Shown: positions 45,055-55,454, counted from the first letter of the stretch. The stretch is DNA of 64,000 nucleotides from Streptococcus sp. HF-1907 (GCF_015594605.1 NZ_JADNQT010000004.1:58071-122070); one strand, 5' to 3'. The notes: generated by a model from the letters alone, not told the origin. Made by a program: numbers and translations.

Positions 45055-45714
45055 TTAAAGCATAAATAAGCAAGTCACAATAACGAGAGTTTTCTTGTAA
45101 TCTTTATTCACTAGGAGATAAACACTGCCGAATAGAAAACCAGCCAAACAAGTTAATATTCCTGTCAAGATACTTCCCTTTGACAAGATATGCATCAAGC
45201 CCCATGTCAAACCTAAGAGAATACCGCCATAGGGAATTTTATCATTTTTAAACCAAGTCTCAAAAGCCTTTTGTCCGAAAACCAGTACCAGAGAAATTAG
45301 GAAACTCTCAGCAGCATAATAGATATATTGAAATAGAAATCTCAACCAACCTAAATGCTGCAATTCAATCAAAATTTTGAAACCCTTCCAATCCCAGTAT
45401 TGGACAAGTGTAATAAGGATAAAACTCAAGACAATCGTCAACCATTGCCAAACAGATACAGTTTTTTTCTCCGTTTTCAAAAGGTCAAAGCCAGTTTGTT
45501 TTTTAGCCAGAGCAATAATAGCGAATCCTAAACCTAACCAGCCCAGACTAGTTACTATCCAGTGAGCAATCATCTGAAACATTGTGGCGTGATAAATTGA
45601 AATCCCCAAAAATCCTTCCACTGTCACCAGTAATAATTCAAATAAAAAGGCAGCAATAGTATAGAAGGCTAACCACAGAAAATCAAAACCCGTAATATTT
45701 TTACTTTTTTCCAT
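45055..45714 (-). CDS. Multi-pass membrane protein, possibly CPBP-like
   Basis: 219-aa protein with six to seven hydrophobic helices. ILLGLTWGLMHILSKGS resembles the F-x-x-x-H helix of CPBP (CAAX protease and bacteriocin-processing) proteins. The expected E-E-x-x-x-R motif is not clear (YAAESFLISLVLVFGQ may be its place), so activity is doubtful. Located between dinB and pfl, transcribed with dinB direction, 18 bp upstream of it. Function unknown. Confidence 0.6.
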   Translation of the reverse strand: MEKSKNITGFDFLWLAFYTIAAFLFELLLVTVEGFLGISIYHATMFQMIAHWIVTSLGWLGLGFAIIALAKKQTGFDLLKTEKKTVSVWQWLTIVLSFILITLVQYWDWKGFKILIELQHLGWLRFLFQYIYYAAESFLISLVLVFGQKAFETWFKNDKIPYGGILLGLTWGLMHILSKGSILTGILTCLAGFLFGSVYLLVNKDYKKTLVIVTCLFML

Positions 45715-45834
45715 GATAAGCCCTCTCTTAACTTTGTAAACTATATAAGTTTATTAGACTCTTTTTCTGTTTTCATTTAATTTTTCAAAATTATAACACA
45801 GTTTCCCTCTATTTGTCAAACTGTATTATAAAAG

Positions 45835-45889
45835 AAAACGCTTAAAAATAAGAATTTCATTTGAGAAAGCGTTTACTATATGATACACT
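45835..45889 (+). promoter_or_regulatory. pfl promoter with two cre-like sites
   Basis: -35 TTGAGA (45861-45866), 17-bp spacer, -10 TACACT (45884-45889). A cre-like TTGAGAAAGCGTTTACT overlaps the -35. A second cre-like AAAACGCTTAAAAAT lies upstream (45836-45850). Predicts CcpA control of pyruvate formate-lyase. Confidence 0.7.
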
Positions 45890-45942
45890 TATAACTGTAG
45901 ATGTGACAGATATCGTTCTATCACAAAGAAAAGGAGAATATT

Positions 45943-48264
45943 ATGGCAACTGTCAAAACTAACACTGATGTATTCGAAAAAGCTTGGGAAGGATTCAAAG
46001 GGCTAGACTGGAAAGAAAAAGCTAGCGTTTCTCGTTTCGTACAAGCTAACTACACACCTTACGATGGAGATGAAAGTTTCCTTGCTGGACCAACTGAACG
46101 TTCTCTTCACATTAAAAAAGTCGTTGAAGAAACTAAAGCTGCTTACGAAGAAGCTGGACGCTTCCCAATGGACACTCGTGTCGCTTCTATTTCTGAACTT
46201 CCTGCTGGTTTCATTGACAAAGACAACGAATTGATTTTCGGTCTTCAAAACGATGAACTCTTCAAATTGAACTTCATGCCAAAAGGTGGTATCCGTATGG
46301 CTGAAACTGCTTTGAAAGAACATGGTTATGAACCAGACCCAGCAGTACATGAAATCTTTACAAAATATGCAACAACTGTAAACGACGGTATTTTCCGCGC
46401 TTACACTTCTAACATCCGTCGTGCCCGCCATGCTCACACTGTAACTGGTCTTCCAGATGCTTACTCACGTGGACGTATCATTGGGGTTTATGCACGTCTT
46501 GCTTTGTACGGTGCTGACTACTTGATGCAAGAAAAAGTTAACGACTGGAACGCAATCACTGAAATCGACGAAGAATCAATCCGTCTTCGTGAAGAAGTTA
46601 ACCTTCAATACCAAGCACTTGGTGAAGTTGTCAAACTTGGTGACCTTTACGGCGTTGATGTTCGTAAACCAGCCATGAACGTCAAAGAAGCTATCCAATG
46701 GGTTAACATCGCTTTCATGGCAGTATGTCGTGTCATCAATGGTGCTGCAACATCTCTTGGACGTGTGCCAATCGTTCTTGATATCTTTGCAGAACGTGAC
46801 CTTGCTCGCGGAACATTCACTGAATCAGAAATCCAAGAATTCGTTGATGACTTCGTTATGAAACTTCGTACTGTTAAATTTGCACGTACAAAAGCATACG
46901 ACGAACTCTACTCAGGTGACCCAACATTCATCACAACTTCTATGGCTGGTATGGGGGCAGACGGACGTCACCGTGTAACTAAGATGGACTACCGTTTCTT
47001 GAACACTCTTGACAACATCGGTAACGCTCCAGAACCAAACTTGACAGTTCTTTGGACTGACAAATTGCCTTACTCATTCCGTCGCTACTGTATGAAGATG
47101 AGCCACAAACACTCTTCAATCCAATATGAAGGTGTGACAACAATGGCTAAAGAAGGTTACGGTGAAATGTCATGTATCTCATGCTGTGTATCACCACTTG
47201 ACCCAGAAAACGAAGACCGTCGCCACAACCTTCAATACTTCGGTGCCCGTGTTAACGTTATGAAAGCCCTTCTTACAGGTCTTAATGGTGGTTACGATGA
47301 CGTCCATAAAGACTACAAAGTATTTGACATCGACCCTGTTCGTGATGAAGTCCTTGACTTTGACACTGTTAAAGCTAACTTCGAAAAATCACTTGACTGG
47401 TTGACTGATACTTACGTAGATGCTATGAACATCATCCACTACATGACTGACAAATACAACTACGAAGCAGTTCAAATGGCCTTCTTACCAACTCGTGTTC
47501 GTGCGAACATGGGATTCGGTATCTGTGGTTTCGCAAACACTGTTGACTCATTGTCAGCGATCAAATACGCTACTGTTAAACCAATCCGTGACGAAGATGG
47601 CTACATCTACGACTACGAAACAGTTGGTGACTTCCCTCGTTATGGTGAAGATGATGACCGCGTGGACTCAATTGCCGAATGGTTGCTTGAAGCCTTCCAC
47701 GGACGTCTTGCTAGCCACAAACTTTACAAGAATGCAGAAGCTACTGTATCACTTCTTACTATCACTTCAAACGTTGCCTACTCTAAACAAACTGGTAACT
47801 CACCAGTCCACAAAGGGGTATTCCTCAACGAAGATGGTACTGTCAACAAATCTAAAGTAGAATTCTTCTCACCAGGTGCTAACCCATCTAACAAAGCTAA
47901 AGGTGGTTGGTTGCAAAACTTGAACTCATTGTCTAAACTTGACTTTGCACATGCAAACGATGGTATCTCATTGACAACCCAAGTATCTCCGCGCGCTCTT
48001 GGTAAAACATTTGACGAACAAGTTGATAACTTGGTAACAATCCTTGATGGTTACTTCGAAAACGGTGGTCAACACGTTAACTTGAACGTTATGGACCTTA
48101 AAGACGTTTACGATAAAATCATGAATGGTGAAGATGTTATCGTTCGTATCTCTGGATACTGTGTAAACACTAAATACCTCACTCCTGAACAAAAAACTGA
48201 ATTGACACAACGTGTCTTCCACGAAGTTCTTTCAATGGACGACGCTGTACAAGATTTGGTTTAA
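45943..48264 (+). CDS. pfl: Formate C-acetyltransferase (pyruvate formate-lyase)
   Basis: 773-aa glycyl-radical enzyme converting pyruvate and CoA to formate and acetyl-CoA in mixed-acid fermentation. The catalytic Cys pair is in [10 protein letters not shown] (about 421-430). The C-terminal radical loop [14 protein letters not shown] (about 735-748) carries the radical Gly. Codon use is strongly biased as in highly expressed genes. Strong RBS AAGGAG. The activating enzyme gene is not in the window. Confidence 0.98.
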   Translation: MATVKTNTDVFEKAWEGFKGLDWKEKASVSRFVQANYTPYDGDESFLAGPTERSLHIKKVVEETKAAYEEAGRFPMDTRVASISELPAGFIDKDNELIFGLQNDELFKLNFMPKGGIRMAETALKEHGYEPDPAVHEIFTKYATTVNDGIFRAYTSNIRRARHAHTVTGLPDAYSRGRIIGVYARLALYGADYLMQEKVNDWNAITEIDEESIRLREEVNLQYQALGEVVKLGDLYGVDVRKPAMNVKEAIQWVNIAFMAVCRVINGAATSLGRVPIVLDIFAERDLARGTFTESEIQEFVDDFVMKLRTVKFARTKAYDELYSGDPTFITTSMAGMGADGRHRVTKMDYRFLNTLDNIGNAPEPNLTVLWTDKLPYSFRRYCMKMSHKHSSIQYEGVTTMAKEGYGEMSCISCCVSPLDPENEDRRHNLQYFGARVNVMKALLTGLNGGYDDVHKDYKVFDIDPVRDEVLDFDTVKANFEKSLDWLTDTYVDAMNIIHYMTDKYNYEAVQMAFLPTRVRANMGFGICGFANTVDSLSAIKYATVKPIRDEDGYIYDYETVGDFPRYGEDDDRVDSIAEWLLEAFHGRLASHKLYKNAEATVSLLTITSNVAYSKQTGNSPVHKGVFLNEDGTVNKSKVEFFSPGANPSNKAKGGWLQNLNSLSKLDFAHANDGISLTTQVSPRALGKTFDEQVDNLVTILDGYFENGGQHVNLNVMDLKDVYDKIMNGEDVIVRISGYCVNTKYLTPEQKTELTQRVFHEVLSMDDAVQDLV

Positions 48265-48277
48265 TCAAAAATTCTAA

Positions 48278-48306
48278 AAAGCCTTTGCCGACTGGCAAGG
48301 GCTTTT
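48278..48306 (+). terminator. Terminator of pfl
   Basis: AAAGCCTTTGCC / GGCAAGGGCTTT stem (one G-U pair) with a 4-nt loop and TTTTG. The -35 of the next gene's promoter lies inside it. Confidence 0.85.
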
Positions 48307-48308
48307 GC

Positions 48309-48314
48309 TATAAT
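48309..48314 (+). promoter_or_regulatory. -10 box for the GNAT remnant, leaderless
   Basis: TATAAT ending 6 nt before ATG at 48321, with TTGCCG 18 bp upstream inside the pfl terminator. Confidence 0.5.
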
Positions 48315-48320
48315 ATAAAC

Positions 48321-48760
48321 ATGATTATCAAACAAACGCGAAACACCCTATCTGACACCTATCTGGATGCCATGCGCATCCGCCAGCAAGTCTTTGTCAA
48401 AGAACAAGGCCGTCCCCAGAAGCCTAGAAATCGATGCTAAGGAGCCCTATTGCCTGCATTTTGTCCCTTTATACTGATGATAATAAAGCTGTCGCTACCT
48501 GCCGTATTTTACCTGATAACTACCACCCCAAGGCTAACTTACAACGAATGGCAGTGCTTCAAAGCTATCGCAAACAAAGTTTAGGAAAACAACTGCTCCA
48601 ATACATTATTGAATACCTGCAGAGCCAAGGCTTTCAAGCTATTAGCCTACACGCCCAATTACCCGCGCAAGCATTTTACCAAAATTGTGGCTTCGTCCAG
48701 GAAGGACAGACTTTCCAAGAAGCAGGTATCGACCACACCAATATGACTCGCACCCTATAA
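48321..48760 (+). pseudogene. GNAT acetyltransferase, two frameshifts
   Basis: Reads MIIKQTRNTLSDTYLDAMRI in frame 1, then shifts near 48410-48420 (GGCCGTCCCC) and again near 48465 (TTTTGTCCCTTTATAC). Removing one base at each place gives a continuous GNAT protein of about 145 aa. The second half (48476-48760) has the acetyl-CoA motif LQSYRKQSLGKQLLQYIIEYL and the terminal FYQNCGFVQEG. Both shifts are at C- or G-rich short runs, so sequence error is possible but two make decay likelier. Confidence 0.75.
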
Positions 48761-48778
48761 GCAAAAATGAGAAGGACG

Positions 48779-49720
48779 CTATGCCTTCTCATTTTCACAT
48801 TTCAAGTCAGCCACTAAAGCCTGATAAATATAACGACGCACCGCAATCCACAAGGGGCGGTCATCCACATCGTAGGTACGATTGGTCAAGAAAATCGCTG
48901 CTGTCTGGTCTTTGCGGTTAACCATGACAAAAGGACCTGTATAGCCTGTGTGGTCAAGCCAGTCCCCTTCTAAATTCCAAGCCATAGAACGTGGCTTGTC
49001 ACCGCCATAATTCTGCCACAAGTCCTTAGCAAAATCATCTTTGAGGTAATGCTCTAGAAATTTCTCTAAATCTCCCACCGTCGAAAATAGCCCTGCTGAA
49101 CCTGCATGCTCTCCTAGGACATTGGCTTTAGGGTCATGCACTCGCCCGTCAGCTATCCCTTTCACAGTCGGAACTGCACCTATTCGCGGACCAAAACTGG
49201 TTTCAGTCATGCCAAATGAAGTAAAAATGGATGCTTCAAATAATTTCGCAAGTGATTTTCCTGTCAAATGCTCTAACATGAATCCCAGTAACAAAAAGTT
49301 GATATCCGTGTATTTAAAACGTTTGTCAGCTGTCACCTTGATATGATTGATAGCCTCTTTCAACTTTGCAGCATTGAGCTCATTTCGATTGGGGATAAAG
49401 GGGTCAATCCCACTGGTATGAGTCAATAGCTGGCGCAAGCTAATCGAATCATCGTGAAAGTCTGGATAATAAGCCTTAAGCGACTGATCTAAGGCCAAAG
49501 CTCCGCTATTAACCATAAAAATCATCTGCGTCCCAACACCAACCACCTTAGATACACTGGCTAAGTCGTAAACCAGACCCGCAGTTACTGGCGTGGTCCC
49601 ATCTATAGTCCCGAGATAATGCTCAGTCCACTTGCCCGCTTGATAAGTCGCTAGTGTCGCACCTCGATAAAGGCCGTCTGTCATCTGACCTCGGATGATT
49701 TCCAATGCTCTTGTCGTCAT
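48779..49720 (-). CDS. Serine hydrolase, class C beta-lactamase / PBP-like
   Basis: 313-aa cytoplasmic protein of the Beta-lactamase (PF00144) family. Nucleophile motif SVSK in LASVSKVVG (about 52-60), Y-T-D in FKYTDINFLLLG (in place of Y-x-N), and H-T-G in WLDHTGYTGPF replacing KTG. No signal peptide, so more likely an esterase or D-amino-peptidase than resistance enzyme. Overlaps the cppA-like gene by 4 bp, so co-translated. Confidence 0.85.
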   Translation of the reverse strand: MTTRALEIIRGQMTDGLYRGATLATYQAGKWTEHYLGTIDGTTPVTAGLVYDLASVSKVVGVGTQMIFMVNSGALALDQSLKAYYPDFHDDSISLRQLLTHTSGIDPFIPNRNELNAAKLKEAINHIKVTADKRFKYTDINFLLLGFMLEHLTGKSLAKLFEASIFTSFGMTETSFGPRIGAVPTVKGIADGRVHDPKANVLGEHAGSAGLFSTVGDLEKFLEHYLKDDFAKDLWQNYGGDKPRSMAWNLEGDWLDHTGYTGPFVMVNRKDQTAAIFLTNRTYDVDDRPLWIAVRRYIYQALVADLKCENEKA

Positions 49721-50472
49721 CGTTTTTCAATCCAAATCTCGATTTTGCTCAAATCTGAGATGACAAGCACTGTCTCCTTGCGGTCAAGGTAAACAGAGGC
49801 GCCCTTGGCTTCCATGAAGTCCTTAAGTGCTGACAAATCATAATCTTTAGGAACCTGACATTCCAAAATTTCAATATCCCAAGTCACGTTAGGTTCGATG
49901 GCTAAATCTGGACCTTCTGCCTGATTGAAGACCAAAATAACAGGAAATTCACTGTTGAAAAACTGATTATAAAAATCCTGCGCAGCCCCCTTATCTGCTA
50001 CGTTCAAGGTAATCGCTTCGTAAGTGAAATCAGATAAGCCTTTAAAGGTATCATCAGCTGATAATTCTGGGCGGTCAATGTCAACTAAATCAGCCACATC
50101 ATCCTCGGCGTGAACTAGGAAATGGTCTCCTTCTGGAGAAATCGTTTCATAGGCATAGCCATTTTTCCCTTGGAAAACACGGCTAGCACTAGCCCCATTT
50201 CCCAAAAGCGCTACAATATCAGATGCCTTGAACACCTTAATCCTTATCTGTGATAACTTTTTAGGACCTTCCACCGCGCGCGTACGCATGCTTGGTGACT
50301 CCTCAATCACAAAGCTGGTCTCTTTATTTTCCCAAGCAGAAAAAATAGCTAGCGCATTTTCCTCACTAACCAAGCGAAGACCTAGCGATTTTTGGTAAAA
50401 GGCAATGTTCTGGTCACGGTTATTCACACGTAAAACAGGATGGTTAAACCTAATAGCATTAAACAATGTCAT
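49717..50472 (-). CDS. cppA: CppA family protein (glyoxalase fold)
   Basis: 251-aa streptococcal CppA. The N-terminal vicinal-oxygen-chelate half (HPVLRVNNRDQNIAFYQKSLGL, residues about 10-31; only ends matter: H-P-V-L, F-Y-Q-K) is followed by a second similar half (YEAITLNVADKGAAQDFYNQ). CppA is called a C3-degrading proteinase in old literature, but the fold is that of glyoxalase-like proteins and the true function is unclear. Confidence 0.87.
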   Translation of the reverse strand: MTLFNAIRFNHPVLRVNNRDQNIAFYQKSLGLRLVSEENALAIFSAWENKETSFVIEESPSMRTRAVEGPKKLSQIRIKVFKASDIVALLGNGASASRVFQGKNGYAYETISPEGDHFLVHAEDDVADLVDIDRPELSADDTFKGLSDFTYEAITLNVADKGAAQDFYNQFFNSEFPVILVFNQAEGPDLAIEPNVTWDIEILECQVPKDYDLSALKDFMEAKGASVYLDRKETVLVISDLSKIEIWIEKR

Positions 50473-50546
50473 ATATTCCTCCTCGTCCTTTCTATTTTAG
50501 AGAAATTTACCTATTTTCGCAACTATCTTTGTGCTTCTCGGATAAA

Positions 50547-50575
50547 TTGACAGTTTCCCCATTTTCTTGTAGACT
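50547..50575 (+). promoter_or_regulatory. Promoter giving a leaderless TauE-like transcript
   Basis: -35 TTGACA (50547-50552), 17-bp spacer, -10 TAGACT (50570-50575), then TGTTATC and ATG at 50583. The transcript start should fall at the ATG. Confidence 0.7.
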
Positions 50576-50582
50576 TGTTATC

Positions 50583-51482
50583 ATGAATGAATTATTATTA
50601 CTACGAGGAATTCAGGTGCTTTTGATTCTTGCTATGATTAGCATTTTGACCGTCTTGATTCATTATATTATTGCTCATAAAATCAACCCTTTTAAACGCT
50701 TTTTCACTGGGCTCTGGATTGGTTTTATTACTGATGCCTTAGACACTCTTGGAATTGGGTCTTTCGCGACTACGACAACCTTCTTCAAACTAACCAAGAT
50801 AGTCGATGATGATAGTAAATTGCCTGCGACTATGAATGCTGCCCATGTGTTGCCTGTCTTACTTCAGTCGCTCTGCTTTATTCTTGTTGTCAAAGTCGAA
50901 GCGACTACTTTAATTGCCATGGCTAGCGCTGCTTTCATGGGAGCTTTCTTTGGTGCTAGGATTACCAAAAACTGGCACGCACCAACGGTCCAACGTATTC
51001 TAGGAACGCTTCTCATTGTCGCTGCCCTCATTATGGTCTTCCGCATGGTGACCAACCCTGGGGCTGGTAATTCAGATGCTGTCCACGGTTTGCACGGTAT
51101 TTGGCTCTTTGTCGGTATCGGCTTCAACTTCATCATTGGCGTTCTTATGACGATGGGACTTGGAAATTATGCCCCTGAGCTCATCTTCTTCTCCCTCATG
51201 GGCTTGAGTCCAGCAGTTGCCATGCCTGTCATGATGCTTGACGCTGCCATGATTATGACCGCCTCAACCACTCAATTCGTCAAGGAAGGGCGTGTCAACT
51301 GGGATGGTTTTGCAGGAATTGTCATCGGTGGAATCATCGGCGTTCTCGTAGCAGTACTCTTCCTCACCAACTTGGATTTAAACAGCTTAAAAACACTCGT
51401 CGTCTTCATCGTTATCTTCACAGGTGGTATGTTAATCCGTTCCTCTTTCAAAAAAGATATCAAGCAACACTCACATCATTGA
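50583..51482 (+). CDS. TauE/SafE-family sulfite exporter-like permease
   Basis: 299-aa membrane protein with about eight helices and the family's repeated architecture (GLWIGFITDALDTLGIGSFAT near 40-60 and GVLMTMGLGNYAPELIFFSLMG near 185-206; quoted by their ends). TauE/SafE proteins export sulfite, sulfonates or organic anions; substrate unknown. An in-frame ATG at 50466 overlaps cppA and lies before the promoter, so I use 50583. No Shine-Dalgarno: probably leaderless. Confidence 0.88.
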   Translation: MNELLLLRGIQVLLILAMISILTVLIHYIIAHKINPFKRFFTGLWIGFITDALDTLGIGSFATTTTFFKLTKIVDDDSKLPATMNAAHVLPVLLQSLCFILVVKVEATTLIAMASAAFMGAFFGARITKNWHAPTVQRILGTLLIVAALIMVFRMVTNPGAGNSDAVHGLHGIWLFVGIGFNFIIGVLMTMGLGNYAPELIFFSLMGLSPAVAMPVMMLDAAMIMTASTTQFVKEGRVNWDGFAGIVIGGIIGVLVAVLFLTNLDLNSLKTLVVFIVIFTGGMLIRSSFKKDIKQHSHH

Positions 51483-51489
51483 TTGTCAA

Positions 51490-51520
51490 AAGTCTGATTG
51501 GAAGATCAGGCTCTTTTTTT
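51490..51520 (+). terminator. Terminator of the TauE-like gene
   Basis: AGTCTGAT / ATCAGGCT stem (one G-U pair), 5-6 nt loop, T7 run. Confidence 0.85.
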
Positions 51521-51544
51521 AAGATAAATCAACCAAATCACAAG

Positions 51545-51575
51545 AAAAAAGCCAAGACTGACATCTTAGCTTTTT
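51545..51575 (-). terminator. Terminator of the glycerol facilitator gene
   Basis: Minus-strand AAAAAGCTAAGA / TCTTGGCTTTTT (one G-U pair) with T-run. Confidence 0.85.
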
Positions 51576-51596
51576 CATTTGAGTTATTAGTCTATC

Positions 51597-52442
51597 TTAA
51601 AGGTAGATCAATTTGAACAATGCTACAGCACAGATTGCAGCAAGGATTGGAGCTACAACTGGTACCCAAGCATACCACCATTTAGAATCGCCTTTGTGTT
51701 CACCAAGGATTGATTTTGGCAAGAAGTGGTGAACGATACGAGGACCAAGGTCACGTGCAGGGTTCAAACCAGGACCTGTAGGACCACCAAGTGATGCTAC
51801 AAGAGTCATAACCAAGAAACCAATACCAAGGTGAGCTACTGCAAGTGAACCAGTAATGTATGGTGAAGCTTGTGTTTGAGCAACAGTTTGGTCATAACCA
51901 GCGTCAACCAATTTACCAACAAGTTCTGCACCAAAGTAGTTCTTAGTCATAGCCATAGCTCCTAAAAAAAGAACAAATGAACCAAGGAACTCGTTCAAGA
52001 AACCGTTAATCCAAGCTGCTTTGTGGCTAGCTGCTGTACCATCATCAACGTTAGAGATTGTTGAGAATGAACCCAAGATGTGGTTTGGATTTTCAGTTTG
52101 TAGGTAGTAAGGTTTGTGAACCATAACAACAAGCAACTGACCAAACATAGCACCAAGTACCTGTGCAATGATGTATTGTGCAACATGTGCCCATGGGAAA
52201 AGTCCTGAAACAGCAAGACCAAGTGTAAAGGCAGGGTTGATGTGGTTACCTGATACATTACCAAACATAAGTGCTGGAATCATAACACCAAAACCATAAC
52301 CAAGAGTGATGATGACCCAACCAGAGTTGTTTCCTTTAGTTCCTTTAAGGTCAACGTTAGCAACGGCACCATTCCCCAAAATAATAAGGAGAGCTGTACC
52401 AATAAATTCTGTGATGTACTTCACAGTCCATGTAACATCCAT
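51597..52442 (-). CDS. glpF: Aquaglyceroporin / glycerol uptake facilitator
   Basis: 281-aa MIP channel. Two NPA boxes: SGNHINPAFTLG (about 64-75) and GPGLNPARDLGPR (about 218-230), the Asp after N-P-A-R marking a glycerol-type pore. Six membrane helices plus two half-helices. A central insertion (about 120-140) is typical of the Lactococcus Gla-type proteins. Start at 52442 (MDVTW) after GGAGG with a 12-nt gap. An in-frame ATG at 52481 overlaps the divergent pepX promoter. Confidence 0.92.
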   Translation of the reverse strand: MDVTWTVKYITEFIGTALLIILGNGAVANVDLKGTKGNNSGWVIITLGYGFGVMIPALMFGNVSGNHINPAFTLGLAVSGLFPWAHVAQYIIAQVLGAMFGQLLVVMVHKPYYLQTENPNHILGSFSTISNVDDGTAASHKAAWINGFLNEFLGSFVLFLGAMAMTKNYFGAELVGKLVDAGYDQTVAQTQASPYITGSLAVAHLGIGFLVMTLVASLGGPTGPGLNPARDLGPRIVHHFLPKSILGEHKGDSKWWYAWVPVVAPILAAICAVALFKLIYL

Positions 52443-52474
52443 GTGTCTTTGTTTCCTCCAAAATGATATTAATT

Positions 52475-52503
52475 TAGACATCTACCATTTTATCAAGTAT
52501 AAT
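52475..52503 (+). promoter_or_regulatory. Promoter of pepX
   Basis: -35 TAGACA (52475-52480), 17-bp spacer, -10 TATAAT (52498-52503). A cre-like AAAAACGTTTAC (52532-52543) lies downstream of it in the leader. Confidence 0.7.
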
Positions 52504-52561
52504 AGATAATGTAAAGCATAACTAGAAATAAAAAACGTTTACTTAGGAAGGTCATGATGAA

Positions 52562-54829
52562 ATGAATTATAATCAATTTAGTTACATACCTGTTAATGCT
52601 ACTGAAGCGCTGTCTGAACTTCAAGAGCTTGGTTTTCCTTTATCAACTGAATTAACTGATAAAGAAAATCTTGAGAGCTTTTTGAAGCAGACTTTTTTAC
52701 ATTTTGCGAATAAAGATTACCCGCTGACTTTGCTTGCTGCGGATGACCAAACGGACGCTCTGACCTTCTTTAAATCGGACAAGCCTTTATCAGAAGATAT
52801 TTTCTATTATCTAATTCTTCAAGTGCTTGGCTTTGTGCCTCAGGTTGATTTTTCATCAGCTAAGGACTTCATTACTAAGACACATTTTCCGATTTTATTC
52901 GATAACATTATTCAAAACTTGCATCAGTTGCTAGCAACGCGGACTAAGGCTGGCAACACTTTGATTGACCAGTTGGTGGCTGACGGTCTGCTTCCTGTTG
53001 ATAATAGCTATCACTTCTTTAATGGCAAGGCTCTGGCGACTTTTGACACTGACAATCTCATCCGTGAAGTCGTCTATGTTGAAGCGCCGCTGGATACCAT
53101 GCAGACTGGACAGCTGGACCTCGTCAAGGTCAATATTATCCGCCCACAGGTAGCGCAGCCCATTCCCACAATGATGACGGCAAGTCCCTACCACCAAGGG
53201 ACCAACGATGTGGCTGCTGACAAGAAGACCTACAAGATGGAGGGCAAACTCTCTGTCAAACCTGCTGGTAAAATTGACGTTGAGACACACGACCTCGCTC
53301 TTAAAGAGACTCGACCGTCTACTGCTCCTGAAAGTCCTGCTGAGGAGACCTTCACCCACATCGACAGCTACAGCCTCAACGACTACTTCCTCGCTCGTGG
53401 CTTTGCCAATATCTACGTTTCTGGCGTTGGGACTGCGGGTTCCACTGGCTTCATGACTAGTGGCGACTACGCGCAGATTGAGAGCTTCAAGGCGGTTATT
53501 GATTGGTTAAATGGCAGAGCTAATGCCTATACTAGCCACAGACGCGACAAGCAAGTCAAGGCGACTTGGGCAAGCGGTCTGGTCGCAACAACTGGCAAAT
53601 CCTACCTAGGCACCATGTCAACGGGGCTAGCAACAACTGCTGTGGACGGTCTCAAGGCCATCATCGCTGAAGCAGGGATTTCTTCTTGGTATGATTACTA
53701 CCGTGAAAATGGTCTCCTCTGTAGCCCTGGCGGCTATCCTGGTGAAGACCTGGATGTCTTGACTGAATTAACGTATTCTAAGAACCTCTGGGCTGGTGAC
53801 CGTTTGAGAAATAACGCTCGCTACCAAGACTTGCTTGATGAGCAATCTAAATTCATTGACCGCGCCAGTGGTGACTACAATCAATACTGGCATGACCGCA
53901 ACTATCTGCCACATGCAGACAAGGTTGAGGCGACCGTTGTTTATACCCATGGTTTGCAGGACTGGAATGTTAAACCGCGCCATGTCTACAATATCTTCAA
54001 CGCTCTGCCAGAACATGTTCAAAAACACCTCTTCCTTCATCAAGGACAGCACGTTTACATGCACAACTGGCAGTCTATTGATTTCCGTGAGAGCATGAAC
54101 GCCCTTTTGAGTCAGAAATTGCTTGGCGTCGATAATGGCTATGATTTGCCAAAGGTCATTTGGCAGGATAATAGTGCTGAGCAGACTTGGCGAGTTTTAG
54201 AGCAGTTCGGTCAGAAGGATTACCTGACTTTGCCACTTGGTAAGGAAAAGGAATTGATTGACAATCACTATTGTAGTGACGATTTCAAGCGGTATGGCAA
54301 GAATTTCAATGTCTTTAAAGCAGAGCTATTTGCAGGCAAGGCTAATCAGATTCTCCTTGACCTCTACCTTCAGGAAGACTTGCGTATCAACGGAGAAATT
54401 ACTCTAAACCTTGTCCTCAAATCAAGTGAAAATAAGGGGCTTATCTCAGCGCAGGTACTTGATTATGGTCATAAGAAGCGTTTCAAAGATATTCCTAGCA
54501 TTCTCAGTCTCAACGCCATGGACAATGGGCGGAATTTCTCTCGCGAAGCCTTGCGCGAGCTACCATTTAAAAGCGATAGCTTCCGCGTAGTTACAAAAGG
54601 TGTGCTCAATCTGCAAAATCGTAGTGATTTGCTGACTGTTGAAGAGATTCCTAGTGAGGAATGGATGACGGTTTCTCTTAACCTCCAACCAAGTATCTAC
54701 CAACTCAAAAAAGGCGACACCATCCGAGTGCTCCTCTACACCACTGACTTTGAGCATACCATCCGTGATAACAGCAATTATGCTATCACCGTTGACCTGG
54801 CTCAATCTTCTATCCAATTGCCCCACTAA
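52562..54829 (+). CDS. pepX: X-prolyl dipeptidyl aminopeptidase
   Basis: 755-aa S15 serine peptidase releasing X-Pro dipeptides. Helical N-terminal domain (1-145), then alpha/beta-hydrolase. Nucleophile in [11 protein letters not shown] (about 343-353, G-K-S-Y-L-G), Asp in [11 protein letters not shown] (about 465-475), His in [12 protein letters not shown] (about 494-505). C-terminal jelly-roll. RBS AGGAAGG. Divergent from glpF, the order seen in lactococci and streptococci. Confidence 0.97.
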   Translation: MNYNQFSYIPVNATEALSELQELGFPLSTELTDKENLESFLKQTFLHFANKDYPLTLLAADDQTDALTFFKSDKPLSEDIFYYLILQVLGFVPQVDFSSAKDFITKTHFPILFDNIIQNLHQLLATRTKAGNTLIDQLVADGLLPVDNSYHFFNGKALATFDTDNLIREVVYVEAPLDTMQTGQLDLVKVNIIRPQVAQPIPTMMTASPYHQGTNDVAADKKTYKMEGKLSVKPAGKIDVETHDLALKETRPSTAPESPAEETFTHIDSYSLNDYFLARGFANIYVSGVGTAGSTGFMTSGDYAQIESFKAVIDWLNGRANAYTSHRRDKQVKATWASGLVATTGKSYLGTMSTGLATTAVDGLKAIIAEAGISSWYDYYRENGLLCSPGGYPGEDLDVLTELTYSKNLWAGDRLRNNARYQDLLDEQSKFIDRASGDYNQYWHDRNYLPHADKVEATVVYTHGLQDWNVKPRHVYNIFNALPEHVQKHLFLHQGQHVYMHNWQSIDFRESMNALLSQKLLGVDNGYDLPKVIWQDNSAEQTWRVLEQFGQKDYLTLPLGKEKELIDNHYCSDDFKRYGKNFNVFKAELFAGKANQILLDLYLQEDLRINGEITLNLVLKSSENKGLISAQVLDYGHKKRFKDIPSILSLNAMDNGRNFSREALRELPFKSDSFRVVTKGVLNLQNRSDLLTVEEIPSEEWMTVSLNLQPSIYQLKKGDTIRVLLYTTDFEHTIRDNSNYAITVDLAQSSIQLPH

Positions 54830-54850
54830 CTGCTTCACTGTTAAAAACCA

Positions 54851-54877
54851 AAAAGAGGACCCTACGGAATCCTCTTA
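54851..54877. terminator. Terminator of pepX
   Basis: AAGAGGA / TCCTCTT stem around a 10-nt loop; T-rich on the plus strand and A-rich before it, so usable both ways. Confidence 0.8.
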
Positions 54878-54897
54878 TTAATTGATAAACATAAGTA

Positions 54898-55263
54898 CTA
54901 AGCTTTCTTAGCTGCCTTGCTCCATTGGTACCAACCAACTAAACTGTTGATGAGGTAAATGAAGTATTTTCCTTGAATTTGTAAGCTTTCTCCCCACCAC
55001 AAGTAGATAGAGAAAACATTAGTAGCAGCCCAAAAAATCCATTGTTCACGGTAAACAGCTGTCATCAAGAGCTGACCGACACCATTTGTCGCATCGGTAA
55101 TAGAATCACGGAATGGACGATTGGCGCCAACTGATTGGTAAATGAAACCAAATGTTAACCACCAAAGCACGCTGATTGATAGGTACTTGATCCATCCCAC
55201 TGCATCCAATTTACGGGCAACAAATTCCTGCTGTTCTTTTTTGAACTGAGCTTGATAAATCAA
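54898..55263 (-). pseudogene. PnuC-like nicotinamide riboside transporter, 5'-truncated
   Basis: 121 codons matching the C-terminal half of PnuC: QWIFWAATNVFSIYLWWG and the final GKYFIYLINSLVGWYQW. Full PnuC is about 230-260 aa, so at least the first three helices are missing. An in-frame stop lies just upstream of a TTG. The missing part ends where the foreign ECF operon begins, suggesting that its arrival removed the 5' end. Confidence 0.72.
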
Positions 55264-55274
55264 AAAGTGTTAAA

Positions 55275-55320
55275 AATAAGACAGTAACCTCAGAATAGAT
55301 ACTGTCTTATCTCTTTTTTT
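55275..55320. terminator. Hairpin between pnuC remnant and ECF operon
   Basis: AATAAGACAGT / ACTGTCTTAT stem, 15-nt loop, CTCTTTTTTT on the plus strand and TTATTTTT on the minus strand. Confidence 0.75.
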
Positions 55321-55346
55321 ACTTAAAGCCTTGATAGACTTGACAA

Positions 55347-55454
55347 ATGGTAGAAAAGAACCGTGAGTTCTTGCCAGAAGCTGAAGTTAATCCTTCAACC
55401 TGGAAAACCCGCAGAGGTGACTTTTTCTATACATTTCGATTTTTCTGGCAATAA
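55347..55454 (+). CDS. Short gene fragment (35 codons)
   Basis: Frame MVEKNREFLPEAEVNPSTWK and on to RRGDFF, then runs antisense into the ECF ATPase gene. No ribosome-binding site. The protein-like stretch stops making sense where the GC-rich insert begins, so it may be the end of a host gene cut by the insertion. Family not recognised. Confidence 0.3.
   Translation: MVEKNREFLPEAEVNPSTWKTRRGDFFYTFRFFWQ

Noticed and set aside
44864..45058. Antisense ORFs across dinB, uvrA, mutS2 and the adhesin gene
   Set aside because: They are shadows of strongly supported genes, without RBS or recognisable motifs.
48321..48760. Programmed frameshifting in the GNAT gene
   Set aside because: Two separate shifts at non-slippery C/G runs; decay or sequence error is likelier.
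50466..50582. N-terminal extension of the TauE-like protein (start at 50466)
   Set aside because: It would overlap cppA's start and lie upstream of a consensus promoter; the extension is not membrane-like.
52442..52481. Upstream ATG for the glycerol facilitator at 52481
   Set aside because: It precedes the GGAGG box and overlaps the divergent pepX promoter; the 13 extra residues are not typical of the family.
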